Positions 1 to 10,100 of a stretch of DNA of 64,000 nt are shown here, one piece after another. Source of the DNA: Flavobacterium sp. 11 (GTDB lineage: Bacteria > Bacteroidota > Bacteroidia > Flavobacteriales > Flavobacteriaceae); the NCBI RefSeq assembly GCF_002754315.1, contig NZ_PEFE01000001.1, forward strand, positions 3,100,001-3,164,000, read 5' to 3'. Position 1 is the stretch's first letter. Every line of letters begins with the position of its first letter. Under the pieces are notes generated by a model that was given only the letters and a program-made list of their open reading frames with translations, ran no database searches and had not been told where the DNA came from. Both the position numbers and the translations under genes were made by a program.

Positions 1-384
1 CGCTACTTTACTTAAACCCATTACGTAGGTCTCAGTTCCATCGGCAGCGGTATTTCTATTGGCATTACAATGAATCGAAACAAAAATATTAGCGTTAAAT
101 CTATTGGCAATATTCGCTCTTTCAATTAAATCAATAAACACATCTGTTTTTCGGGTATAGTTGACATTAATCTGTGGTGTTGCTTCTAATATTTTTCCAA
201 CTTTCAAAACTACTGCCAAGGCAATATTTTTTTCTACACGCCCTTCATAAACAGCACCAAAATCATGTGCTCCGTGGCCTGCATCTAAAGTTACCTTGAA
301 AATATTGGATTGACTAAAGCTCGACAAAGAAATTATCGTCAAAATAAAAGTTAATATTATTTTTATTTTATATGTAATACGCAT
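1..384 (-). CDS. N-acetylmuramoyl-L-alanine amidase (Amidase_3), C-terminal part outside window
   Basis: Partial gene: the first 128 codons run from an ATG at 384 to the window edge. A signal peptide (about residues 1-25, ending SFSQ) precedes an Amidase_3 domain. The zinc-binding pattern of this family is visible: His37 in DAGHG, Glu51 in VEKNIAL and His105 in SIHCNA. The enzyme is expected to cut the bond between N-acetylmuramic acid and the stem peptide of peptidoglycan in the periplasm, for daughter-cell separation or wall turnover. It is divergent from lptD, with about 50-80 bases between them. The third catalytic region lies outside the window, so activity cannot be judged fully. Confidence 0.9.
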   Translation of the reverse strand, partial: MRITYKIKIILTFILTIISLSSFSQSNIFKVTLDAGHGAHDFGAVYEGRVEKNIALAVVLKVGKILEATPQINVNYTRKTDVFIDLIERANIANRFNANIFVSIHCNANRNTAADGTETYVMGLSKVA

Positions 385-434
385 AAATCCAAAAGTTAAT
401 TTAATTAAAACACTACCCTCATAAAATTTTTTAT

Positions 435-3215
435 TTGGCTATTTTTGACAAAAAATTATATGTAAGTTTGACATGTCAAAAAACAGGCCATAATTTTACA
501 AAAATAGCATTTAAACCTTTGCATACAAACTTATTTAATATCGTTTTATTATCATTTTTCCTGTCATTGGGGTGTGGTAAATTATATTCTCAAGATATAA
601 CAAAAAAAAAGACGGCTATATCCGCAAAAAAACAAGCAGACACTACCAATTTAGATACTAGCAAAAAAAATACTGCTCCTTTATCTGTTAAAAAAGAAGC
701 TGACTCCATAAAAAAAGACACTGTAAAACCTCAAAAAGCGTTTCTTGATGGAAAGGTGAGATACAAAGCGGATCAATATGCTAAAATTGACCAAAAGAAA
801 AAGCTCATCACATTGTATGATAAAGCAGAACTGTATTATCAAGATGTCGAATTGAAATCTGGTATAATCGTTATGGATTATGAGAAAAATGAAGTTTACG
901 CAGGACGTATTAAAGATTCAACTGGTGCTTACACACAATACCCAAATTTCAAGCAAGGCGCAAATGTGGTAGAACCAGATTCTATTCGTTTTAATTTTAA
1001 AACAAAAAAAGCTTTAATCTGGAATTCCAGATCAGATCAAGGAGAATTTAAAATTAAAGCTTCTATAACAAAAAAAGAAAATGACTCCGTTTATTTTTTA
1101 AAAGGAGCTCGTTTCACCACTTCAAAAGATGTTGACAATCCTGAATATTATTTCCAAACCAACAAAGTAAAATTTATTCCCGGTAAAAAAGTAGTTACCG
1201 GATTGACTAATATGGTCATTGCAAATGTTCCTACTCCTATAGCTTTACCGTTTGCTTTTTTTCCAATGAGTAAAGAAACCAGCATTTCAGGATTGATTTT
1301 ACCCAGCTATAACGACTCCAACAATCGTGGATTTTCTCTTCAAAATTTAGGATATTATTTTGCGTTGAGCGACAATTATGATTTAACCGTTTTGGGAGAT
1401 TATTATACCAATGGAAGTTATGGTTTGCGTTTTGAATCCAGTTATGCCAAAAGATATAATTATAGAGGAAACTTAAACATTAGATTCGAAAATTTAATCA
1501 CCAGTGAAAGAGGATATCCTGATTATTTGAAACAAAATATTTATAACATTCAATGGTCTCATTCCAAAGATTCTAAATCAAATCCTAATTCCAGTTTTTC
1601 AGCCTCTGTGAATCTTGGAAGTAGTAAATACTTCAAGCAATCCATCAATCAGGTTAATATTGGTTCGAATCTTAATAATACATTAAGCTCTTCGATATCG
1701 TATTCAAAAACATTTACTTCGGTTCCACAAGTCAGAATGTCTTTGACCGCAACACACTCTCAAAATACACAAACAGAAGAAATCAATATGACTTTGCCAA
1801 CACTACAATTGAGTGTTGACAGGATTTATCCTTTTGTAAGTAAAGATGGAGTCAAGAAAGGTTTTTTCAAAAACATCAATTTACAATACAATTTAAACGG
1901 TAGAAATAGTATTGTAACTACTGACTCCTTATTCTTTAAACCACAAATGTTTAGAGATGCAAAAGTTGGTTTTCAACACAGCATTCCATTAAGCACCAAT
2001 TTTAAATTATTTAAATATTTCAGTGCCTCTACTTCCATGAACTACGAGGAAATTTGGTATACCAAAACAATTGAAAGAAGTTATGATGTTGACCAAAGTA
2101 AAGTTGTTGATAAAACCATAAATGGATTTGACGCTTTTAGAACGTACTCCTTTTCATCCAGCGTAGGAACAACTATATATGGAACTTTTAATTTTGGTAA
2201 TGACAAAAAAATCAAATCGATAAGACACGTCATGAGACCATCTGTATCGTATGGCTATACTCCTAGTTTTGAAAAATACTACGACACCTATGCTTCAGAC
2301 GCTAGCGGGACAATGAAACAATATTCCAGATTTGAAAGCGGAATTTTTGGTGCTCCGGGATTAAATAATTCCAATACTTTAGGTTTTGATTTGAGCAATA
2401 CTTTTGAAGCAAAAGTTACAGACAAAGACAGTACTAAAGTAGAACCTAAAAAAATAATGCTGCTTAATAACTTGAACCTTTCCACTAGTTATAATCTTGA
2501 TGCAGATGGCGTAACTACGCTTGCTTTTGCTCCAATAAGAGTTAGCGGTGGTACAACATTATTAGACAACAAAATGAATGTCAATTTTGGTGCTACATTA
2601 GACCCTTATGCCATTGACAATTCAGGAAACCGAATAAATGTGTTCAACATTGATAATGGCGGAAGTCTTTTTAGAATGACAAGTTCGAATATGACTTTAA
2701 ATTATTCGATTTCGAGCCAGGGCAAAGACAAAACCGATAAGGACAAGAATACCCAAAGTCAACGAAATGGTGGTCGTGAAGATGATTTATTTGGGACAAA
2801 TACTGATTTAGGTGACAGTCGAAGAAGTCAATTTGAAGAAGAGGATGAAGACGAAGGTGAAGATAAAATCTCGGAATTTTTCAACTCAAAGTTGCCTTGG
2901 GACATGACATTTGCTTATTCCTTGACGTACGGGAATAACAATAGAGAAAATAAAATCATTGGTAATTCTATAATGATTTCAGCAAATGCTGACATAACTC
3001 CAAAATGGAAAGCCGGTGTATCTACAGGTTATGATTTTGTACAAAAAGGAGTTACTTTCACACAGCTTCGTTTTGAAAGGGATTTATTGAGTTGGAGAAT
3101 GGATTTCAATTGGTCTCCATTTGGAACAAATGCAAATTGGGGTTTCTTTATCGGAATAAAATCTGGTGTTCTTAGTGATATCAAATGGGATAAGCGAAGT
3201 ACCATAAACCGATAA
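435..3215 (+). CDS. lptD: LPS-assembly protein LptD-like outer-membrane protein
   Basis: Long outer-membrane protein (up to 926 aa) with a hydrophobic N-terminal segment (residues 33-52, ending YSQ), a low-complexity Lys/Thr-rich linker (55-100), an OstA/LptA-like domain at about 104-165, then a long beta-rich region typical of the LptD barrel. In the family it inserts lipopolysaccharide into the outer leaflet with LptE. An acidic stretch near residues 775-815 (EEEDEDEGED) probably lies in a loop. No ATG exists near the 5' end. TTG codons at 435, 468 and 519 are candidate starts. A -7 box (TAAGTTTG, 463-470) argues for a start after it, and TTG 519 would begin directly before the signal peptide. 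Start is uncertain, family is clear. Confidence 0.85.
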   Translation: MAIFDKKLYVSLTCQKTGHNFTKIAFKPLHTNLFNIVLLSFFLSLGCGKLYSQDITKKKTAISAKKQADTTNLDTSKKNTAPLSVKKEADSIKKDTVKPQKAFLDGKVRYKADQYAKIDQKKKLITLYDKAELYYQDVELKSGIIVMDYEKNEVYAGRIKDSTGAYTQYPNFKQGANVVEPDSIRFNFKTKKALIWNSRSDQGEFKIKASITKKENDSVYFLKGARFTTSKDVDNPEYYFQTNKVKFIPGKKVVTGLTNMVIANVPTPIALPFAFFPMSKETSISGLILPSYNDSNNRGFSLQNLGYYFALSDNYDLTVLGDYYTNGSYGLRFESSYAKRYNYRGNLNIRFENLITSERGYPDYLKQNIYNIQWSHSKDSKSNPNSSFSASVNLGSSKYFKQSINQVNIGSNLNNTLSSSISYSKTFTSVPQVRMSLTATHSQNTQTEEINMTLPTLQLSVDRIYPFVSKDGVKKGFFKNINLQYNLNGRNSIVTTDSLFFKPQMFRDAKVGFQHSIPLSTNFKLFKYFSASTSMNYEEIWYTKTIERSYDVDQSKVVDKTINGFDAFRTYSFSSSVGTTIYGTFNFGNDKKIKSIRHVMRPSVSYGYTPSFEKYYDTYASDASGTMKQYSRFESGIFGAPGLNNSNTLGFDLSNTFEAKVTDKDSTKVEPKKIMLLNNLNLSTSYNLDADGVTTLAFAPIRVSGGTTLLDNKMNVNFGATLDPYAIDNSGNRINVFNIDNGGSLFRMTSSNMTLNYSISSQGKDKTDKDKNTQSQRNGGREDDLFGTNTDLGDSRRSQFEEEDEDEGEDKISEFFNSKLPWDMTFAYSLTYGNNNRENKIIGNSIMISANADITPKWKAGVSTGYDFVQKGVTFTQLRFERDLLSWRMDFNWSPFGTNANWGFFIGIKSGVLSDIKWDKRSTINR
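463..470 (+). promoter_or_regulatory. Candidate -7 promoter box for lptD
   Basis: Exact match to the Bacteroidota -7 consensus TAnnTTTG (TAAGTTTG). The nearest TTTG upstream (444-447) is only 15 bases away, shorter than usual, so this is a moderate call. If used, transcription would start near 476, making the 435 and 468 start codons of lptD untranslatable. Confidence 0.4.
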
Positions 3216-3254
3216 TTGATTCTTAAACTTTTTACTATATAAAAATATTGTTTT

Positions 3255-3635
3255 ATGAAAAAGATAATTTTTACAGAAAATGCTCCGGCACCAATCGGGC
3301 CTTATAACCAAGCTGTTCTTAAAGGAAATACGCTATATACTTCTGGTCAGATTGCAATTAATCCTGCAACTGGAGAATTGACTACGGAAACTATTGAAGC
3401 GGAAACCGAGCAAGTAATGCAAAACATGAAAGCCGTACTTGAAGCAGCAGGAATGTCATTTGAAAATGTTGTAAAAACAACCATATTCATCATGGATATG
3501 AATGATTTTGGAAAAATAAATACCGTTTATGGTTCTTATTTTAACGAAAAAACCGCTCCAGCTCGTGAAACGGTTCAAGTGGCTTGTTTGCCAAAAAATG
3601 TAAATGTTGAAATTTCAATGATTGCAATACTTTAG
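3255..3635 (+). CDS. ridA: RidA family reactive intermediate/imine deaminase
   Basis: 126 aa, the normal length for RidA (YjgF/YER057c/UK114). Hallmarks are visible: the N-terminal AP-PIGPYNQA segment, SGQIAINP, and the C-terminal APARETVQVACLP with Arg104, the residue that binds the substrate carboxylate, plus Glu119. The family hydrolyses reactive enamine/imine intermediates released by PLP enzymes such as threonine dehydratase, giving 2-oxoacids and ammonia. It is cytosolic and trimeric. It lies 39 bases behind lptD on the same strand and is probably co-transcribed, although the functions are unrelated. A hairpin terminator overlaps its stop codon. Confidence 0.93.
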   Translation: MKKIIFTENAPAPIGPYNQAVLKGNTLYTSGQIAINPATGELTTETIEAETEQVMQNMKAVLEAAGMSFENVVKTTIFIMDMNDFGKINTVYGSYFNEKTAPARETVQVACLPKNVNVEISMIAIL

Positions 3636-3650
3636 TTGAGTATTGCAATC
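3620..3650. terminator. Bidirectional hairpin between ridA and the sugar kinase gene
   Basis: Perfect 11-bp inverted repeat (3620-3630 and 3640-3650, arm GATTGCAATAC) with a 9-base loop. It contains the ridA stop codon and lies between two convergent genes. T-rich sequence follows on the plus strand. Confidence 0.7.
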
Positions 3651-3660
3651 ATTTAGATTT

Positions 3661-4512
3661 TTATTTGTTGGCAATATGATACGCAATAAGTCCATCAATT
3701 GGTCTTCTAAGTACATTACCTAATTGTAATTCATATTTATCGAAAGTCTCTTGCAATTCATCTTTCAAATAAAATGCAATAGATCCCACAAAGTGAACAG
3801 GTACTTCCTTGCAATTATCAAATTGTTTAATATAATTTTTTACAAAAGATTTCATTCCTTTTAAAATTATTTTTCTACAAAACTCAGTGTCTTTATGTTG
3901 AATTAAGAACTTTGCAAATGTTGCTAAGTAAGCATTAGGATTTGCTTCTTTGTATAATTTACTTTTAATAGCATCAGGATCTAAATCGTATTCTTTCTCA
4001 AATTCTACTGCCAATTCTTTTGGCATTTTATTGAAATAATACTTTCTGATTAATTCTTTTCCAAAAACATTACCGCTACAATCATCCATAACGATATATC
4101 CTAATGATTGTACTTTTTGGTGCAATTCTTTTCCATCAAAATAACTACAGTTAGATCCGGTTCCTAATATGCTGACAATAGCTTTTTCGCCTTTAGGTGT
4201 TGTAGCGTAAACTGCAGCATAAGTATCCTCTTCAACTACAATAATTGCGTTAGGAAAATAGTTTTGAAAAATTTGTGAAAGTGAAATTTTCATTCTATCA
4301 GTTCCACAGCCTGCGCCATAGAAAAATAAATGAGTGGCCTCTTTTTTATTTTGCAATATATCAAAACGATCATTTAGACGTTCAATAATTTCATCTCCAT
4401 CTAGAATTTCTGGATTTAATCCTAATGTTTGTGTGGTGAACAATACTTTTCCGGCATCATCTATCGCAATCCAATCGGCTTTAGTAGAACCACTATCAAC
4501 TAATAATCTCAT
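3661..4512 (-). CDS. BadF/BadG-type sugar kinase, probable N-acetylglucosamine kinase
   Basis: 283 aa ASKHA-fold kinase. The phosphate-1 loop LLVDSGSTKADW (residues 3-14), a second Gly-rich loop LGTGSNCSYF (116-125) and the acidic pair Asp143-Asp144 are visible. The short single-domain layout resembles the NAGK-like branch of the BadF/BadG/BcrA/BcrD ATPase family, which phosphorylates N-acetylglucosamine during cell-wall or chitin sugar recycling. The substrate is inferred, not shown by sequence. It follows pfkA and gapA on the minus strand, but a terminator (4605-4635) sits between gapA and this gene, so it probably has its own promoter. The leader just before the ATG is a purine/C-rich tract almost free of T. 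Confidence 0.75.
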   Translation of the reverse strand: MRLLVDSGSTKADWIAIDDAGKVLFTTQTLGLNPEILDGDEIIERLNDRFDILQNKKEATHLFFYGAGCGTDRMKISLSQIFQNYFPNAIIVVEEDTYAAVYATTPKGEKAIVSILGTGSNCSYFDGKELHQKVQSLGYIVMDDCSGNVFGKELIRKYYFNKMPKELAVEFEKEYDLDPDAIKSKLYKEANPNAYLATFAKFLIQHKDTEFCRKIILKGMKSFVKNYIKQFDNCKEVPVHFVGSIAFYLKDELQETFDKYELQLGNVLRRPIDGLIAYHIANK

Positions 4513-4604
4513 TTTTTTTGGTTTTTTTGGTTTTTGTGTTTCGTTTTTCTAGTTTAAAATGTGTGCAGTATAAAATTTACATTCAAAAAAGTAAACAAAA
4601 AATA

Positions 4605-4635
4605 AAATCCCGTTAAATATAATATAACGGGATTT
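4605..4635 (-). terminator. Terminator behind gapA
   Basis: Read on the minus strand: an 11-bp stem (arm AAATCCCGTTA and its complement) with a 9-base AT loop, then a T-rich tract. It lies 15 bases behind the gapA stop and separates gapA from the sugar kinase gene. Confidence 0.8.
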
Positions 4636-4649
4636 GTAAATATAAAGAA

Positions 4650-5660
<1,011 letters not shown>

Positions 5661-5728
5661 TTAATTTTTTTGTTTATTTTTATTAACTCAACCTAAAGTC
5701 TAATTTCCTCACAATAAACTTTAACCAC

Positions 5729-6715
5729 TTATGTAGACATAATGTCTGAAACTCTCAATAATTCTCTATCAATCATTGTTTTTCCTTTAATTGCTTGTTC
5801 TAAAGGCGTTAACGCTACTTTATCATTTTGCAATCCAACCATATAATTTGACTTTCCTTCCAATAAAGATTCAACGGCTTTTACACCTAATCTACTGGCT
5901 AAGACTCTGTCAAAACAAGATGGGGAACCACCTCGTTGCATGTGACCTAAAACTGAAACTCTAACATCATATTCAGGCAAATTGGCTTCAACATAATCTT
6001 TTAATTCGAATACATTTTTCCCAATTTTATCTCCTTCAGCAATAACAACTATACTGGATGATTTTCCTGAAGCTTTACTTTTTTGCAGTGACTCTAATAA
6101 TCGGTCTAAACCTAAATCTTCTTCAGGAATTAAAATTTCTTCGGCTCCTGCACCAATACCTGCATTCAAAGCGATATGCCCAGCGTCTCTTCCCATTACT
6201 TCTACAAAGAATAATCGGTTGTGAGAACTTGCAGTATCTCTAATTTTATCAATTACATCAACTACAGTATTTAAAGCAGTATCGTACCCTAGAGTATGAC
6301 TCGTCCCAAAAATATCATTATCAATAGTTCCCGGGATTCCCATTACTGGAAAATTAAATTCAGTATTGAATAATAAACCTCCGGTAAAAGTTCCGTCACC
6401 TCCTATTACCACTAAAGCGTCAATTCCTGCTTTAGTAAGATTTTCGTGTGCTTTTTTTCTTCCTTCTGGAGTTTTAAATTCTAAAGATCGAGCCGATTTA
6501 AGAATCGTCCCTCCTTTATTTACAATGTTGTTTACACTTCGAGGTCCCATTTCTTTGAAGTCACCTTCAATCATTCCTTGATATCCTCTATAAATCCCTA
6601 TGCATTCTATATTATGATAAGCACATGTTCGAACAACTGATCGAATAGCTGCATTCATTCCTGGCGAGTCTCCTCCCGAAGTTAGAACGCCAACTTTTTT
6701 TATTGTTTTTGGCAT
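5729..6715 (-). CDS. pfkA: ATP-dependent 6-phosphofructokinase
   Basis: 328 aa, the usual size for the bacterial single-domain enzyme. Motifs: GGDSPG (14-19), GGDGTFTGG (105-113) and PGTIDND (128-134) with catalytic Asp132. The Gly residues in GGDG and PGTIDND, where PPi-dependent enzymes carry Asp and Lys, indicate ATP as phosphoryl donor. It makes fructose-1,6-bisphosphate, the committed step of glycolysis. It is the first gene of a minus-strand pfkA-gapA unit. No exact -7 box was found upstream; a near match (AATGTTTG on the minus strand near 6740-6750) is possible. Confidence 0.97.
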   Translation of the reverse strand: MPKTIKKVGVLTSGGDSPGMNAAIRSVVRTCAYHNIECIGIYRGYQGMIEGDFKEMGPRSVNNIVNKGGTILKSARSLEFKTPEGRKKAHENLTKAGIDALVVIGGDGTFTGGLLFNTEFNFPVMGIPGTIDNDIFGTSHTLGYDTALNTVVDVIDKIRDTASSHNRLFFVEVMGRDAGHIALNAGIGAGAEEILIPEEDLGLDRLLESLQKSKASGKSSSIVVIAEGDKIGKNVFELKDYVEANLPEYDVRVSVLGHMQRGGSPSCFDRVLASRLGVKAVESLLEGKSNYMVGLQNDKVALTPLEQAIKGKTMIDRELLRVSDIMST

Positions 6716-7100
6716 TATTTAAGTATTAAAGTGTAAAATTAGCAAACATTCAGCACTTTTAAAGCTGTGTTTTTAATAAATTAGTAAACCGTTCCAAATT
6801 CAAACGTTTTCGTTGATAAGTTTTTGGAAAAACAAAATAAAAAGGATTTTATTTAACAAAATTGAAAAATAATCGATTTTTATTTGATAATTAACAATTC
6901 GCTTGTTTTTTTGATTAAAAATCAAGACAATACATTAACTATTTGTTACTAAGATACAAAAAGAGCGTTTTCTTCTGTAAACTTTAAAAAATAATTATGA
7001 TTTTATACAGCGATTGACTGTTCGAAATATTAATCGCCAGCAACATTAAAATGCATTTTTATTCAGAATTCGTAGTTTTTGTATTCAAAAAGACCAACTA
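6716..7100. other. Intergenic region between tamB and pfkA
   Basis: 385 AT-rich bases without a credible ORF. It must carry the 3' end signals of tamB and the promoter of pfkA, both on the minus strand. The only structure seen is a weak 6-bp inverted repeat (7010-7015 and 7032-7037). No exact TAnnTTTG box was found on the minus strand. Confidence 0.5.
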
Positions 7101-10100
7101 TTAGTTTTCCTCAGGAAGCAAACCTTCTTGATTTTTCTTGATCTTTTTGGGAACGGATTTATTTGATTTAGAAAAATTAATATAATCCGGAGACATATCA
7201 GAATCTTGATCTTCGGCAACAGGAACAGTAGCTCGGTCTATTTTTAGATTTTTAAAAATTTTATTGACTAGCTCTTTAAAAGTATCAAAATCGACCTCAT
7301 AAGAAACCCCTAAACCTTGTGTATATCCAATTCCTTGACCTATATAATTAATATCATTCTCTTTATTAAAAAGACGTAAATTAAGTGTTCCGTCTTCATT
7401 TACTCTATACAAAACTTCAACATCTCCTACGATTGCTGATTCATTAATCCCTCCAAAAGGAACTCCGAGTTTTCCATTAATCGTAATTCTTTCATTAATT
7501 TTTGATGAAATTGTAGCTACAAATCTTCCGTCAGTTTCTTTTCCTATTCTTCTATCCGCACCAATGAAATTAAGACCTACTTTAAATTTCTCATCATCCG
7601 ATTGTATGATTCCACCAAGTATACTAGAAGCTGTTTCAAATAAACTTCCTGAAAAATCCGATTGACTCACTCCTTCCGGACTTAAAAAACCACCAGATGA
7701 TAATAAATACAAAGCTTGAGTTTGTCTTACATCCTTATCGTTTAATTTATATTGAATTTCTGATTTCAAAACATTACTTACTGTTGGGAATTCAATATTA
7801 AAATCAGGTTCCGGACTCGTCAAATCGCCTCGAATACCAATCACTACTTCAACAGGAACTTTAGTGTTAAACGATGAATTATCTAACAATACAGCAGGAT
7901 TTGCTGTAGTTTTATATACCGCTTCAAGGTTTAATTGTGCTCTCATCGGATTTCCTTCCCAAGAAATAGAACCACCTTTTCTAACTGCAAATTTCTTATC
8001 AATAAGTCCTCCATATTTAAAATTATAGGTTCCTTCATACGCCTGGAAATCTCCCCACATATTGAATTTTCCTAAAGTATTTATTTTAAACAATAAAGAT
8101 CCAAAACCTTTCCCTTTCATTCCATGACCAGTATTTCGATCCAAAATTACTTCTACTTCAGCATCCGGTGTAATATCTAAATCAAACTCTAATTCCAGTC
8201 CGTTGTAGTTTCTGGAATTATCCGTAATTCCGTTTTCTAGATTGTATTTTTCTTGAGCGGTCACAAAATGTAGAAAAACATTATCACTTACGCTTTCGGC
8301 ATTATTAATAGGGATTTTTACAGCTGTTCCTTTTTCAGATTTTGCGTCAACTTTTATAAACAAAGAATTTGTTGGACCTTTTATAGTGGCTATACCGTCA
8401 ATAAAAGCAGTTCCGTAATAAGCGGCATCTTCACTGTCTTGAGTATCTAACGCTAAAAGTCTTTTGGAATTAATGGCTAAATCCAGCTTCCAATCTGCAA
8501 AATTATTATGTTCAATACTTCCGTTCAATTTCCCTATCGTTCCGTATTTTGTATCCGTAAGCGTATTATTTCTAAACAGAAATTTCTCATCGGTAAGGTC
8601 AATAATGGTATTGTTGCTCAATGCATAATCAACATTCAAATACGGAATAGTTATACCCGCATCATCCAAAAATAAACGCCCATTAATATTCGGTTTTTTA
8701 AGATTTCCTTCAATCGTGGCATTACCGGAAATAGAACCTCTAATATTCGATAAAACTTCCCCGCCAAGCGAGTTAAGAGTTGCAATGTTAAACTTTTCGA
8801 ATTTTAGTTTTAAATCCAGAATAGTTTCTTTGTTAACTATTTCAAAGCTTCCATTGGCATTAAAAGATTCAAAATTTTTATTTTCTAAATTAGAATTTAT
8901 GGTAAACTTTCTAAGGCTTTCATCCCCTTCAATTTCAAAATTCAAAGTACCTAAATCTGTTTTATTGACATTCAAATTATCGATTACTATAGAAGATGTA
9001 GGCTGATAAACATTATTATTTTGCTTGAAATTTACCTCGCCATTTATATTACCATGTGCAACAAATTTATTATTGAAGGGCGTAATTTGGTTTAAATCTA
9101 CATCTTTAAAGCTCAATTTCAAATCCTTGACATTAGAGCCTTTAAAAGCACCCATTAACGAAATAGACTGATTTTCATGCGACAATATTATATTGTCAAT
9201 GTCAAAATTCTTAAATGATTTATCAAAAACAATCTGATTATTTGGCGTTTCATTTTCATTCAAAAACCAAAGATAGTCCTTGAATTTAACTTCTGATTTA
9301 CTGATTCCAACAACGTTATTATTGTCTTTATTGATGGTATGATATAAATTCAGATTATAATAATCCTCCCCTTTTGAACCGCCTTTAAATTCTGAACGAA
9401 AGAACAAAGTATCTTTCATGGTCACATTTATCACACTAAAATCACGAATTTTATAATATTTCGTTTTTATGCTATCCAATTCAATGTAAGCATTATAAAG
9501 TGGATTTTTATTATCTACTGAAACTCTTATATTATCAAATGTATTATCAGAGGCTACTATTTGAGGCGAATTAAAATTAAGTTTAAACTCTTGATTATCA
9601 GAATTTATATTTCCTTTAACTATAGTATTAGAACCGATTGAAATATCAGGATAAAATATTTCGATGATTTTATTATAAATCGAGAAATTGAATTTAAGAA
9701 ACTGCCCTTTTTTGACCTTACTTGGTTTGAAATTTGTATAAAGACTTCCCAAAGAATTTTTTACTAAATTCTCCAACTGATTGAATTCATATTTACCTAC
9801 AATTTCACCTTCAACAATATCCGGAGAGTTTACTGTTATGGTTCGGATTCTGTTTTGGTCAAAACTGGAAATTATTGTAAAATCATCAAAGTTGTAAATT
9901 CCCTTTGTATTTTGATAAGACGTTTTATTAATATAAACATTTCCTTGAAAATTCTCTATATTATTTCCCGAAGCTTCCACCACAACGTCCCCTTTGAAAA
10001 TAGAAACAGAATCTTTTACTAATTTCAATTTAGTTAAATCGGCGTTTTCAACATTTATATGAAAATCATATCGGCTGTCTTTTTTACTTAAATCCAATAA